This document shows, in pieces, positions 32,641-45,069 of a stretch of 64,000 bases of DNA. Position numbers and translations under genes: made by a program. Position 1 is the stretch's first letter, and the number at the start of each line of letters is the position of its first letter. Below the pieces are notes generated by a model. That model worked only from the letters and a program-made list of their open reading frames with translations. It had not been told where the DNA came from and did no database searches. This DNA comes from Hemileia vastatrix (taxonomy: Eukaryota; Basidiomycota; Pucciniomycetes; Pucciniales; Zaghouaniaceae), in assembly GCA_030280995.1 (NCBI GenBank), contig JASXTE010000002.1, positions 9,934,683 to 9,998,682 of the forward strand, given 5' to 3'.

Positions 32641-33224
32641 TTTTTATTTGAGCATCCATTGAGGCATTCATGAAGCTTTTAAGAATGATGAATGAATCTT
32701 AATTCAATTTACTTTGAAGAAAACTTAAATATGTACTGAATTTCAGCAAACCATTACATGAAAACATCTTGAAATGTGGCTAGTATGATTTTTTGAAAAA
32801 AAGTTGAAATAATTTCACCCCATAAAACAACCAGGCTTATTAATAAATAAGATATAAAGAATTTTTGTTGTTCATTTAAATTCTTTTAAAATGAAATACT
32901 TTTCAATTTATATTGAATCAAATTCAATAATAAAATTATATAGGTTCTGAGCTTAAATATATAGATAAACTATTAAAATCTTAAGAAATTATTAGAGAAA
33001 GAATATTTAATGCAGTGATACTTTTAAAAAAAGTTCTTCTCATTGAAACTTTTGAGAAAAAAAATTATTTTTTCTTATTATATGACTAGATAGTAATAAA
33101 TCTTAAGAAGATTTAATATATCTGTAGAAGGTAAGAAATCGTAAAAAATAAATTTTAGAAGAATTTTTTCAATAATATAGATTATAATGATTATATGTAG
33201 ATATATAATTTTATCACCAGCAGG
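32641..33224. other. AT-rich stretch, no gene seen
   Basis: A 63-codon frame is present by chance only. I see no element ends. Confidence 0.4.
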
Positions 33225-33455
33225 TGAAAGCAGTATATGTGTACTATCACCACAAAAATCAAGTGGCACCTGCCAGCAGGTGCCTATCCCTATATTCAGT
33301 ATTGATTTAAGAGTAAATTTGATTTGATGTTGTGCAAGCTAGTGTGCTCATTGTTTAGTGTGCAGTCTTTCCAGAAGAATTAAAGCTGACTCAAAATTGG
33401 ATTAAGCCAAAGATAGGGATTGGCACCTGCTATCAGGTGCTCATGCTTTTTTCTG
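33225..33455. mobile_element. hairpin-ended MITE, family 1
   Basis: The left side is ATCACCACAAAAATCAAGT, then GGCACCTGCCAGCAGGTGCC and TATCCCTATATTCAG. The right side is CAAAGATAGGGATTGGCACC, then the hairpin ending at TGCTCATGC. It is the inverse orientation of the 10651 copy. Confidence 0.8.
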
Positions 33456-34138
33456 ATTTATTAGTCTTTAAAAATGAGATGCATTTATTGTCCACATATA
33501 TAAATTCAAATGTGGAAATTTAAATTTTATTAAATCAAATTGCAGAATGCATTTTTACAAGAAGTATAGTTTTTATTTTGTGTTGAATTAATCACAATTC
33601 CCATTCTATGTACCTTGGTTATTAAATTTCTCTATTCAGTAAACTTGTTCAGAAAAACTCTTTTTCATTCTTCTCCTATCCTTTCCATTTTAATAAACTC
33701 AAAAATATCTCCCCCTCTCATTTTCAGCCTCTTAAAGCTCATTTTCTTATTCTTCTCCCACCCTTTCTTCTCCCCATCTTATCTTTTCTCAACCCTCTCA
33801 ACAATTTCTAATTGCTTTTGCCTACTTCAAAGCCACTCTCTACCCCCTTTAATCCATAGAAAGTAAGGTTTTTTTGGAGTGGGGGTAAAAATAAATATCT
33901 TTAAAGTGAAACATAAAGGGTGAGTTGATAGGTGGAGAGGGTAGGAAGGGGGTGAGGATATAATTTAATGGTGCAGAAAGGGTTAAGAGGGTAGCAAAAG
34001 TGGTAGTGAGGGGTGCAAATGGTAATAAGATGTATGGGATAGGATGGGAAGGGTATAAAATTGTGTATTGAAGGATGGGGAGGGAAGTTAAAGCATTTGA
34101 ATGAGCTTCAAAGGCTTTAGAAAGTAGTGAAAGGGTGA
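33456..34138. other. pyrimidine-rich then purine-rich low-complexity stretch
   Basis: A C/T-rich segment (33660-33850) is followed by a G/A-rich one (33900-34130) with GGGTAGGAAGGGGG-like runs. No credible gene. Confidence 0.5.
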
Positions 34139-35422
34139 TGTCAGCCAGGCTATCTCAGGAGCCCAGTAAATTTTTATAATAATTTATTGGAATCATATAA
34201 GGGAATAACATTATGTATTTTATGTATTTACAATAAAATATTTTATTGAATAATAAAATTATATAAATATTTTATAAATAAGTAAAATAATAATTATATT
34301 TATTTTATTATTAAGTAAATTTTTTATTACATAAAATTATATTATATTCTATGAAATCATGGCACATTTTTATGTATTTAAAACTTATAAGTTAATAAAT
34401 TAATTATTTATAAAATTATATTATAAGTGTAATAATAAATTTAACTTATAATGTAATTACAATTTAGTTAATAAAATTTATATATTAATCACAGCTTGTC
34501 ATATATTATTATCCATAAATATTGGGCGCTTTTTTGACCCTTAATTGTGTCAGTAAAATTATTAAATAAATTAAAACACTTATTTAATAACATGTCATTA
34601 AAATTCTCACTTTGAATTAGTAATACTATTAAATTAATTAATTTTTTCAATTAAACTAATTATTAAATCACTTAAAGTAGTTAAAACAATTAATTCATTT
34701 TTCTTTATACTGAATTAAATTGATTACATAAATTTTGGCGTGAAAATAATTTTATTTGTTTTAATTAAACCATTTACATCTTACTGTAATGCCTGTTCAG
34801 GATTTTTCTTCTCAAATTTCTCAGGTTTCATACTCACTTAGTTACTCATTATATTAATTACTTGTTTTGGGACTTTATGGTGGGAAAAATATTTACTTAT
34901 TCACAGGTTTAATTTATTGTTTCAAATTTTTCTCTTAAGTTCTATGTTTTAATTAAATTGTTTTAATCTCTTGTTTCACATTACTACTACTTTTTTATAT
35001 ACACTTGGGGCGCTTCAGAGGTATCCTTGCCTATAAAAGGGCCTTGGAATTCCCCTTTGGCAACCATCACTTACATTACATTACTTATAATAATTTAAAT
35101 ACTTTATTACTATTTTTTTGGTGTTATAAGTCTAATAAATATATTATATAAACTCCTATAGATTGCTTCAAGTTTATTATTAATTATAATTTTAATTTAA
35201 GCGGAAATCAAATACTTACTTGATCAATAGTCCCCATTCAACCAATACTCCTTCTTGTGTCAATTCTCACAAACTTGTTGTTGCACCTCTTTTATTAGTT
35301 ACTTTATTCCTTTTATTTTTTTATTTCTTTCTACCTTTTATTATCCATTTTAATTTATCTCTCCTCCTTCTTCCTCTTCTTTTCTTCATCTTCTTCTCCT
35401 TCTCCTAGGTGACCGGCCAATA
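34139..35422 (+). mobile_element. solo LTR, about 1.28 kb
   Basis: It starts TGTCAGCCAGGCTATCTCAGG. Its far end, CTAGGTGACCGGCCAATA, aligns with the inverse of the start of the solo LTR at 37412 (TGTCAGCCGGTTGTCTAG), so the two are opposite-orientation members of one family. A GCCTATAAAAGGGCC block at 35030 gives plus orientation. Flanks GGTGA and GGTAG are only a partial target duplication. Confidence 0.7.
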
Positions 35423-36602
35423 GGTAGGGTGATATAAGAATGGTAGTAAAAGGGGTGAGAAGGGGTGATTGAGGGAGCAAAAAAAGTAAAAAAATATCAT
35501 TGTGTACTCTGAAGTTTGACCAAAAATCAGAGTACACTATTATCTAAAATTTCTGACAACAGACACAGCTGTAGTTGGACCAAATGAGGACTGGTTGACA
35601 GCTGTAAATTTCCTTATCTTGTGAGAACACAGATGGATAAAAATTTTTAAATTTACAATTGTTGCATTTTCTGATTTATTGCAATTTAAAATAAAGCTGT
35701 CTTATATCATTTGAAAGAATACTATATTCAAAAGAAAAAAAATTTATATATAAAAATTAAGATGAAATAAAATCACAAATATATTACATATGATTTCATG
35801 TAAAATGATTACTACTTATGCTTATAATTAGAAAATAAAAAATATTTTTTAGTTTGAGAAACAAATTTAAACATAAAAACCCATATTCAAATTCAAACAA
35901 TTGATATTGACATGATAAAGTGAAATTTCTTATCATTTATTTCAACATTAAGCTCTTTTGGAGATGTGCAGAGCAGATTCAATATGCATTGTTGCGTTTG
36001 AAAACAAAAATAACACAAATTTTCTTGATATATCCCAACTTTAAGCTTGATTTTTTACCTTTATAGTGTTATATATAACTGAATGAATACATGTAATTAT
36101 CACAAATTTAAGAAAAAAATAATTATTATATTTCTCAAAATATACATTATAATTTATTCAACAGGATTAAAAACTTTTTTACTCCTCTTCATTACTAAAT
36201 ATATTTTATTTCAATGAAAATATACATTTTTCAAAAATATTATATCTAAGCTTTTATGGAACTTAGATTGAACTCTCAATGTAATCCAGTTTCTGAATGT
36301 TCTTCAACATGACTTAAAATTTAATTTGTTTTAAAAATATTTTTGAGTTTGATTTCAGATTTTTTAAAGTATACAAAAGTACATTTCTTGATCAAATGGG
36401 TTTATGTTAAATGCTACATGAATTGTTGCAAATAAATAAACCTTTGAATAATCTTAAAATCCTTTTTGATTCAAAAAACATGCATATGAATTATACTATA
36501 TTATAGTGTAACATTTTTCAAATTATAGATTAAGAGAAGCACTCATTTTAGTATTTTTTTGAACTATGCTACATAAGATAGTTTTTCTAATTTTGAGCTT
36601 AT
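35423..36602. other. AT-rich stretch, no gene seen
   Basis: No open frame, no LTR or hairpin ends, and no RNA gene recognised. Confidence 0.5.
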
Positions 36603-36849
36603 CACCACACAATATAGGGGGTGGACTTGCTAGCAAGTCCTCAACCTAAACTCAGATGGAACTCAGACTGAACTCACACTGAACCCATACTAAACTCTAC
36701 TTGAACACCCACCTAAAACTGTTCTTCTGAGTGGTGTTCATCCCTGATTTTATGGTTCCTTTATCAATAGTTTAATGTGTTTTCAATCTGTGGTGAGTTT
36801 GGGTCCAAGGTTGTGGAATAACTAGCAATTCCACCCCCATATTGTGTGG
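36603..36849. mobile_element. complete hairpin-ended MITE, family 2 (247 bp)
   Basis: The left TIR starts CACCACACAATATAGGGGGT and contains the perfect palindrome GGACTTGCTAGCAAGTCC, followed by CTCAACC. The right TIR is its inverse with a damaged palindrome (GGAATAACTAGCAATTCC). TAT flanks both sides. The interior has ACTCAGACTGAACTCA repeats and no coding frame. Confidence 0.85.
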
Positions 36850-37406
36850 TGTATGTTTTAACTACTTTTAAAGAGGAAATTTCTTGTTATAAAAATAATT
36901 GATAAAATTCTTTCTGAGTATTGCATTACTTATTTTAAAACCATATTTCTAAGTTTTAATGAAATATCAAGGGAAAAACTAATTAATATATAAAATAAAA
37001 ATTGCTTTTCACCAATTGAAAATTCATTATAAAATAATCAAAGGTCTATAATTTTTCCATCTAAATCATTGAAATAATTCTTGTCTGTTTGAGGTCAATT
37101 AATAATATACCAATTTAATTATTAGATAAGGGATATACCAAAGACAATATATGTAGTATTTTATTGTAAAAAAATATCAAATATAATTTAATTGTTCAAT
37201 GTCATAAAAATTTAATAAATTACCTATTAATTTGATTATCCAATTTCTAATAAAAAGCTAAAATGTCCTGAATTTCTATTTATTTAACCTGAGACTTATG
37301 TGTACCTTTTAAGCTGTTGATTATGCTGGAAAAAACCTTTTATTCAATAAAAAAAGAGTGCAACCTGTGCTATTGAACTCTATTTAAAATTTATAAAAAA
37401 TATATT
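36850..37406. other. AT-rich spacer
   Basis: Nothing recognisable. Confidence 0.4.
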
Positions 37407-37411
37407 AAATT

Positions 37412-38603
37412 TGTCAGCCGGTTGTCTAGAAGAAGGTGAAAAAAAAGAAGATAGAAGAGGAAATAAAAAGGACTGAAATAAAGAAATATATAAATAATTT
37501 AAAGACTTTTAATAAAGATGGACGGGGATCAATGTGGTTAATAAAGTAAGTACGGTTTTATTCTCTCTGTTCAATTTTCAACTATTAATACTAAAATATT
37601 CTTATCACAACCTTTAATATTTTATTTTATTACTTAAATAGGCAGACACGCAGTTTAAATAGTTGTAAATAAAATTGAATTTTATAGTGTAATTAAAAAA
37701 TATGTTGAGTAGTAAGTGATGAGCATAAATGAGATAACACAAGGCCTTTTATAGGCAAAGGGACCAATGAGACGCTACCACTGAGTATATACAAAATAAT
37801 AATAGGATGAAACAAAAAGATAAAAGAAAATAATTGAAACATAAAAATGGAGAGAAAAAGATGAAACAAGTAATTAAAATCCCAATTAAGAAAACAATTT
37901 CATGCCACCATTTCCCAAATCATTTAAGTAATATAGTGAGTAATTAAACAATCTCTGAGACATGAGAACCATGTGAAAAAGTAATCAAATCAAGTATAAC
38001 AATATTTTTTATAGATTTTTTAAGTGAAGCAAATGGAATGTTTTAACGCAACAAAATATTGTAATTAATTTTTGTGTTAGTCTGTAGAAAATTAATAAAT
38101 TGTTTTGACTATGTAATAACTAGTTGAAACAAGTAATTAATTTTTCTACTGAACCAAATTTAGAATTTTAAATTTATTATAATTATTATAATGCATTTAA
38201 TATTCATCACAAATAAGGGTCAAAAAACAACGTCAATAATTATGGATAATTTTGAATATGAAAAGGGTTCAATTATATATTTAAATTTAAAAATTAATGT
38301 AATTACAATATAAGATAATTTAATAAGATATAATTATATTATTAACATGTAATTAATTAATTATTCATTAAATACACATAACACCTCTTTATATGGAATA
38401 TAATAATTATTTTACTGTATACTTAATTTATATGATAATAAAATTAGTATAAAAATTATTTTAATCATAAAATAATATTTTAATATAATTTATTATGTAA
38501 TATAAATTTAATATATATACATAAGCTGCAATTATTATGTTATTTATTAACTCCAATAAGATTGTATGTTTATTACTTGGCTCCTGGGACAGCCTGGCTG
38601 ACA
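37412..38603 (-). mobile_element. solo LTR, 1192 bp, perfect target duplication AAATT
   Basis: It starts TGTCAGCCGGTTGTCTAGAAG and ends AGCCTGGCTGACA on the plus strand. AAATT at 37407-37411 and 38604-38608 flanks it. CCTTTTATAGGCAAAGGGACC near 37745 is the inverse of a TATAAAAGG promoter, so it reads on the minus strand. Confidence 0.88.
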
Positions 38604-38608
38604 AAATT

Positions 38609-39059
38609 ATTCATAATATATATTCAAAATATTTTCTTAATTTTAAATTTACTTTAATATTTGCATTTTCTATGAAGATAACTAAGATTATCTATTGTAT
38701 ATATTTTTAAGAAAAATTTCATGGTGTGATTTCATAATAAAACTGGTAAAACTATAAGAAAATTAGTCTTCCTTTTCAGTAGAGTGACTTAAAAATCATA
38801 CAGCCTAAAATTGAGCCTTGAATAACCTTTTTTCAAATATAAACACTATCTATAGTTTGTGGTTAAAACTTCCAGGTGTACACTATTTTTATCGAAAAAA
38901 ATAGTATTCATAAACATAATAACATTCAATTTAAAATTTGAAGAAAAATTTGTTGGCTTATCTTAATTTCAAACTCAAAATTAAAGGTTCTTTTGAGTTT
39001 TATATTTTCTCAAAATTAGAAATTCACCAATTATTGATTAATTTCTCTAATTCCACAGG
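38609..39059. other. AT-rich spacer
   Basis: Nothing recognisable. Confidence 0.4.
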
Positions 39060-39064
39060 AGTAA

Positions 39065-40549
39065 TGTCAGCCTGGATATCCCCAGGACTGAGTAAAAAGT
39101 AATTATAAGTTATGTTAAAAACATGGACTATACACAGGAGCAATAAATTAGAGTACACAAATAGTATACATAAGTAAATTTATGATAAAATACAAAATAT
39201 GCCATTATAACACCTTATATACATTCATATATCCACATTTTGTAAGTCTTATGTACTTAATATTAAGTTAGAATATGTTAGGGTAATCATAAGAGCCATA
39301 AATATAAGGCTACATAATTTTTAAGTAGACTTAAAGCTGTTGTTTTCATTGTTTTATGTGAAAAACAAAAAATGCACTTCAAATCACTTAAAAGTTGACT
39401 AGATGCACTATAAATTTAATAATATTAAAAATGCGCTTTGACAGATCAATTTTTATTAATAAGAGCTATTGATTTGGCTACTCAAATGCATAAAAATAAC
39501 ACTTTTCAAATTTGGTGTTTTTTATGCCAGAAATGGCTTCTGTGTACTGGCCGCATACTGCATGCATTATTCCCATGTGAATAGCTTTATTTTTAGAAAA
39601 GTTAACTTTTTCACACTACAATTACCCCAAATTCTATGCTCACTGTGGGGAAACATACTAAAATAAGCAACAGGCGCTTATTTAGTGTCCTAGCTTAATT
39701 ACAAATGCACTGACCCTCTTTATATGCACTAATTTAATTAATAAACTCAATCTTAATTCACTACCACACTTAAATTTTCTTAAATTAGTCAAAGATTTAC
39801 CTGTGCAAGCGCCTTCCAAGGACTACATGTAGTTACCCCACATCTCATGCCCTTTTTTGGGTTTTTATATGGTTTATCAGTCAATTTTGGTTATTTTTGA
39901 ATGGGGATTTCACATATTATAATGTCATGATTAGCCCCAAAATTTCTACTTTTAATCCCCCTTTTTATTGTGTAATAATTTGTCTTAATATTTCCTTTTT
40001 AGTCTTTTATTTTAATGTATAACATGCATATACTCTCTTTTTGGCTTATTTTTTAATTTTGATGGATTATCCCTATTACTACAAGATTTTGGTGGGTGAT
40101 ATAATTCTAATTATGTTACAAGTCACTCTTTATGTTTTTGGGAATGTCTATTAGCTGGAATAAGGTGTCATTAATTGTGTATAGAGCTGGTAAATCAAGG
40201 GGTTCATTGGGGAAGTTATTGTGTATAAAAGGAGGGAGTTTTTGGTCTTGTTTTCTACATTCTTTATCATTACAATTAAACATATAACCAATACAATTAA
40301 AATGCATATCAAAAGTACTTATAAAGTCTTTTAATATTATCTGAATTTATTAAATCTATTTATCCACCAACTATAAGATTGTAAGCCATATATAATTAGT
40401 GAGATTAAACTTACTGAGACCCTTATATTGAGTTATATTTTAATACATATTTGATTTGTACTAAAGTATTCATATAGGACCATTAAAATCTTCTAGAAAA
40501 CTGAAAATTCAAGCTAGTTCATGTCTTTGTACTTGATCTTAGCCTGACA
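39065..40549 (+). mobile_element. solo LTR, 1485 bp
   Basis: It starts TGTCAGCCTGGATATCCCCAGG and ends CTTAGCCTGACA. The flanks are AGTAA (39060-39064) and AGTCA (40550-40554). It is closely similar to 30850-32351, including CAGGCGCTTATTTAGTGTCC and GTGTATAAAAGGAGGG. Confidence 0.88.
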
Positions 40550-40554
40550 AGTCA

Positions 40555-41367
40555 TTTTCTGATCTAATAGATACTACAGAATATTAATGGAAAAAATACA
40601 AGCAGTTAAGAATTTCAGATATTCATTAGATTTAATTAAGATATCTTATATATTGATTTTTTAGTTGAGGAGTCACTATAAATATAAAAAGGTTGAAATT
40701 AATTACCTTACTTGTTTTTTTCTTGAATTTAAAAAGTACAACAAAATTATTAAAATATACCATTTCCAGAATTAGAATTACTTTAAAATATCAAATCAGA
40801 TACTTTTAATTTATTAGTAATTTGTGCAATCAAACTAGAAAGTTGCTTCTTATAGTAAAAAATTAGAAAATAACACATTGCTTTTTCTTTTTCTTTTTGT
40901 TGGTTTTGTGCATTTTTTACCAATTGCTAGAATCAAAAATTTAAGATTTCTGATGGTTAAATGTATTGATAATGTAATTCATGTAAATTCATGAAATAAT
41001 ATTGTATAATCCTAAAATCTATAAAGGAGATAAGACAAAACTTCACTTTATATAATTTTACTGATAATATTAATTTTGTGAGCCTTAAAACAACACATAT
41101 GTGCTATAAAAAAGAAACTTGTTGATAATTATATTTGTTACAAATTTTCTTCTTTAATTATTTAAAAAAATCAAAAAAAAGGTTTATGAAAAAAAAACAG
41201 TTTTATGTCTTTTTTTTAAAGATATATTTCAAAAAAATAATCCAAATATATTTTATTTGGGAATAATGTGGATTAAGCAGATTCATAATATTTTAGTGTA
41301 CTTATTTCTATCCAGTTTTCATTTGATTTTCAGGATGATTTCAGTATATATTCATCTATCAAACACT
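40555..41367. other. AT-rich stretch, no gene seen
   Basis: Nothing recognisable up to the next MITE end. Confidence 0.4.
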
Positions 41368-41464
41368 CTGAGCTGATTTGAGTTCCATCTGAGTTCAGTC
41401 TGAGTTCTGTCTGACTTCAAGTTGAGGACTTGCTAGCAAGTCCCCCAAAATATTGTGTGATGAA
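41368..41464 (-). repeat. single terminus of hairpin MITE family 2
   Basis: It contains CTGAGTTCAGTCTGAGTTC, TTGAGGACTTGCTAGCAAGTCC and AATATTGTGTGATG, the inverse of the left arm of the 36603 copy. Its partner, if any, is the oppositely oriented end at 32584. Confidence 0.65.
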
Positions 41465-41498
41465 ACATACCAAAAGAAATTCCTTTTTTATATCCAGC

Positions 41499-41816
41499 TC
41501 ACCATCCAAGGCCAATCATTATCACTTCATACTTTCTTTGATTATTTAAAATTTTCCTAACCAAAGCCATTAGATATAAAATAAAGATAAGATCTGACAA
41601 GAAATTAAATTTTTTATTTTGAGCTCCATTAAAAGAATAGACCTGTAAAATAAATTGAGGTTTGAAGCCATTACTGACAGCTGCTATAACTTGATTTCCA
41701 TCATCTTTTGTTAAGGCTTCAATATTTTCAGGTACATTTTTAGGATTTTTTTTCTTAAAAATACTGGTTTTGAAATATTTAATACCTGTCAAGTGACCAA
41801 AGTAAGCTTCACACAA
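41499..41816 (-). pseudogene. unrecognised open frame, 105 codons
   Basis: The frame contains YFGHLTGIKYFKTSIFKKKNPKNVPENIEALTKDDGNQVIAAVSNGFKPQFILQVYSFNGAQNKKFNFLSDL. It starts at TTG with a stop shortly upstream, so it is probably a gene fragment. The mix of charged and hydrophobic residues looks protein-like. A gypsy element lies 100 bp upstream on the same strand and may have cut off its 5' part. Confidence 0.35.
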
Positions 41817-41916
41817 TTTTTTTCTTTAATACAAGTGTTTCTTCTTTTTTTTGGATATTCTTTTTGAGTTTATTGAAGATGGGAAAGACAATAAAGAGGA
41901 AAGTTATGAGGAAGAT

Positions 41917-42738
41917 TGTCAAGGGGTCCATTTGGGTCTAGAAGATTTTACGGCAGTCCAAATGGCGGATAAGGTGGATAACTCAAGGATTTCAAAGCAG
42001 GTACATAGATTTATCTTTATATTTTAATTACTCAAATAAGAGTTATAAGATTAAGATTATTATTACTTTCAAGGTTTAGATTTTATGCAAATTTAAGTAC
42101 TAAAACAGTTGTAGTAGTAATTAAATGGTTTTTGGTTTTGGTTTGTATATAATAAAATTTTAAGTAGTATAAAATGTAGAAAAACAGCACAAAGTAGAAG
42201 GCCTCTTATAGGCAAAAAAGGATAGAGAGCAAAAGGAGCTAAAAAGCCTACATACAAGGGTGTGAGAGAAAATATCCCTCCAAAATAAAAAAATAACAAA
42301 TAGCAGAGAGTACTAAAAAGCTGTGCAAATAAAGTATGTTTTAAAATATATCAATTTATTTGATATTTTTTTAAAGTTCATTTTTAAATGTCACACTTAG
42401 TACAAAATAATTTGAATTTATAATTTTTAGAATTTTTAATATAATTTGAGTATTTTAAATAAACTAATTTGAATTTTTTATCAATTTTTAGTATTAGTAT
42501 ATTTTTATCTCTTTAACCTGTCATTGAGCACGGTGTTAAGTAATAAAAAATATAAAAGACATTAATATTAATTTTAAATATTTACTAAATTTTCTTATTG
42601 TAATTAGTTAATTTCTTACAAGTAAATTTAAAGTAAATATACTATAATTAATAATAAAATAAGAAATAAAAAAGGCGTGGCTTCATACCAGTAAATAATT
42701 AGTTATTTTACTGGGTAAGTCTAGCAGCCTGGCTGACA
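41917..42738 (-). repeat. 3' LTR of the minus-strand gypsy element (822 bp)
   Basis: On the plus strand it starts TGTCAAGGGGTCC and ends AGCCTGGCTGACA. The minus-strand sequence just upstream, TTTTAGAGTGAGGGAG (42754-42739), is a good polypurine tract. TATAAGAGG (minus) lies near 42195. Confidence 0.9.
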
Positions 42739-42779
42739 CTCCCTCACTCTAAAAAACAATAAAAAATGCTATGATTTTT

Positions 42780-45067
42780 TCTTTTTATATATCTTTAGTA
42801 GAGCAGGAAGGCTAGATATATCTTTCCCAGGTATCCAAGAATCATATTCAGAAGATTTATTCTTGAATCACAAAAAGTATTCAGCACCTTTTTTAGCAGT
42901 AATCATTCTGTCATTTAGAATCTTATCAATTTCTGCTGTTTCAGTGATTTCATTAGGGGTCTTCTTTATTCTTCCCCTCCTTTGGGAAAAAAATCACTAT
43001 TTGATGTGTAAGGTTCCAGATAAGATATTGGAAAAACAGGATGTTTCTTGTCATATGGAGAGTACAGGATAGCCTCAACTGCATTATCACCAAAAATTCT
43101 TCTGAAAACAAATAGACCTACAAATGGTTCTTTCAATTTTTTATTACCTTGTAAATTGAAGTTGACTGTAGAAATCAGTACTTCATCACCCTTTTTAAAA
43201 ATGTATTATTTATGGTATTTTTCCCAACTCTTCTTCTCATATTCAAGATATTTTTCAACACATTTTTAGTGTGACTTCTACAAAGTTGTTGCATTTTAAG
43301 AAAAGATTTTACACCAGGATGTAAATCTAATTTTGGTATTTTATTATTGAGAATTTTGGCAGGAGTATTTGGAACGTATCAAAGACAGAGATCAAAAGGA
43401 TTTTTCTGAGAAACAGAATGAACAGTGCTATTATAAGCAAATTTCAAACCAGGAAGTTAGGTAGCCCAATCATGAGTGAGTCTGTCATTGTCTTTGACTC
43501 AAGGCCAAAGGAACAATACCTTCTTATCATGTCCTCTAAGGTCTTAATCATTCTGTCAGCTAATCAATCAATCTGGGGGTGATGGGAAGTAGAAAGCTTC
43601 AAATCACAACCACAAACATCCATCAGAGACATCCAAAATTCAGAATTAAATTTAGGGTCTCTGTCAGAAATTATGGCCTTTTGAAAGCCAGAAGTATTAA
43701 ACATATGAGACCACCACAAAAAAGCCAATTCTTTAATGGAAACATCCTTATGGGTAGGGATAAATTAACACATTTTTGTTAATCTGTCCAAAATAACCCA
43801 GCAAGATTTATAACTGTCTTTCCCAGAAATGGGTAATCCTGTTACAAAGTCCATATTTATTATTTCCATGGTGCATCAGGAGCTTCAATATGTTGAATTA
43901 ATCCAGATCTTTTTCCAGTCAATCTTTTTGATTTCTGGAAAGAATCACAGGATTCAACATATAGTTTGATGTCTTCAGACATATTAACCCACCAAGCAGT
44001 GTTCTTAATTCTGATAATTTTTTTTTCAAGATCAAAATGTCAAGCCAATATGTCATCATGACAAATCTTCAAGATGATCTCTTTCATAGAAGGAGGAATA
44101 ACAATAAAATTACTCAACTTTCTTCCATAATAGAGGTAGCCTTCATCAATTGAAAATTTACCTTTTTCCAAAGCCTTCTGGTACTTTGGTGGGAGGGTTT
44201 TAATTAATGCTTGTATTGAAGCATTCTTTGGACCATTAAATATAGTACATAACTTTTTTGAGTCAGTGTCCTTATCATATGAATCCAGAGTAAGCTGTAA
44301 TAGCTTTTCCTCCATATCAACCACATATTTCCCTTGAATGTGAACTATTCATCTTCAGGAACATATGCAGGATTTGATTCATCATTTGGAAAAGGTAACC
44401 TTGATAACATATCCATACTTAAGTGAACAGTACCAGCCCTACAAATTATTGTCATCCTCCCTCTGTATTATTGAACAGCTAGCTGCCATATGAGCATATG
44501 TCTGTTAGGTGTTTTCAAGTTTAAGAAGGATTTAACTGCACTGCAGTCAGTGACAAGTTCAAATTTCTGGTCATCCAGATAATAATGTAGCTTCTCTAAA
44601 GCCAACACTACTGCTAAAAATATCAGTTGAGTAGTACCATATTTAAATTCACTGTTTCTCAAGGTTCTAGAAATATATCAAATTACTACTTCTGATATTT
44701 TATCATTCATAACTTGTTTTTGATGGAGAGAAGCACCAAGACCAATAAAACTGGCATCATTGTATAAAACAAATGGTTTATTAAAGTCAGGCAAAGCAAG
44801 AATTGGTGCTTACATAAAACAATGTTTCATAGTGTCAAAATCTCTTTGTCTTTCACTGTTCCAGACAAAAGCAAAATCATTCCTAGTTAATTGGGTAAGG
44901 GGTAATACTATGACCTGATAATTTTTAATATAATGTCTATAGTATCCACACATTCCTAAAAAACTCTGGAGCTCTCCAACTGTGGTAGGAGCTTTCTCCT
45001 GTTGAATGGCTGCCACTTTGTTCTGGTCAACACATATCTGAAAACCTGAGACAACATGACTAAGCAC
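42780..45067 (-). pseudogene. pol: gypsy pol, 3' part: RNase H, integrase, chromodomain-like tail
   Basis: Minus order: the RT-thumb and RNase H segment VSGFQICVDQNKVAAIQ...LQSFLGMCGYYRHYIKN (45067-44810); EFKYGTTQLIFLAVVLALEKLHYYLDD..FELVTDCSAVKSFL (44655-44468); integrase N-part near 44320-43920; core NMDFVTGLP, VILDRLTK, ISDRDPKFNSEFW and LADRMIKTLEDMIRRY (about 43855-43520), where the catalytic Glu is Asp; and a tail EIDKILNDRMITAKKGAEYFL.FKNKSSEYDSWIPGKDI (about 42920-42815) that looks like a chromodomain. Stops, including a TGA in the tail, and frameshifts throughout. Confidence 0.85.
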
Positions 45068-45069
45068 TT

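Noticed and set aside
36603..36849. Hairpin-rich 247-bp segment, considered as a structured RNA gene
   Set aside because: Shared termini with single-ended copies elsewhere and flanking TAT fit a MITE better; no promoter or conserved loop is seen.
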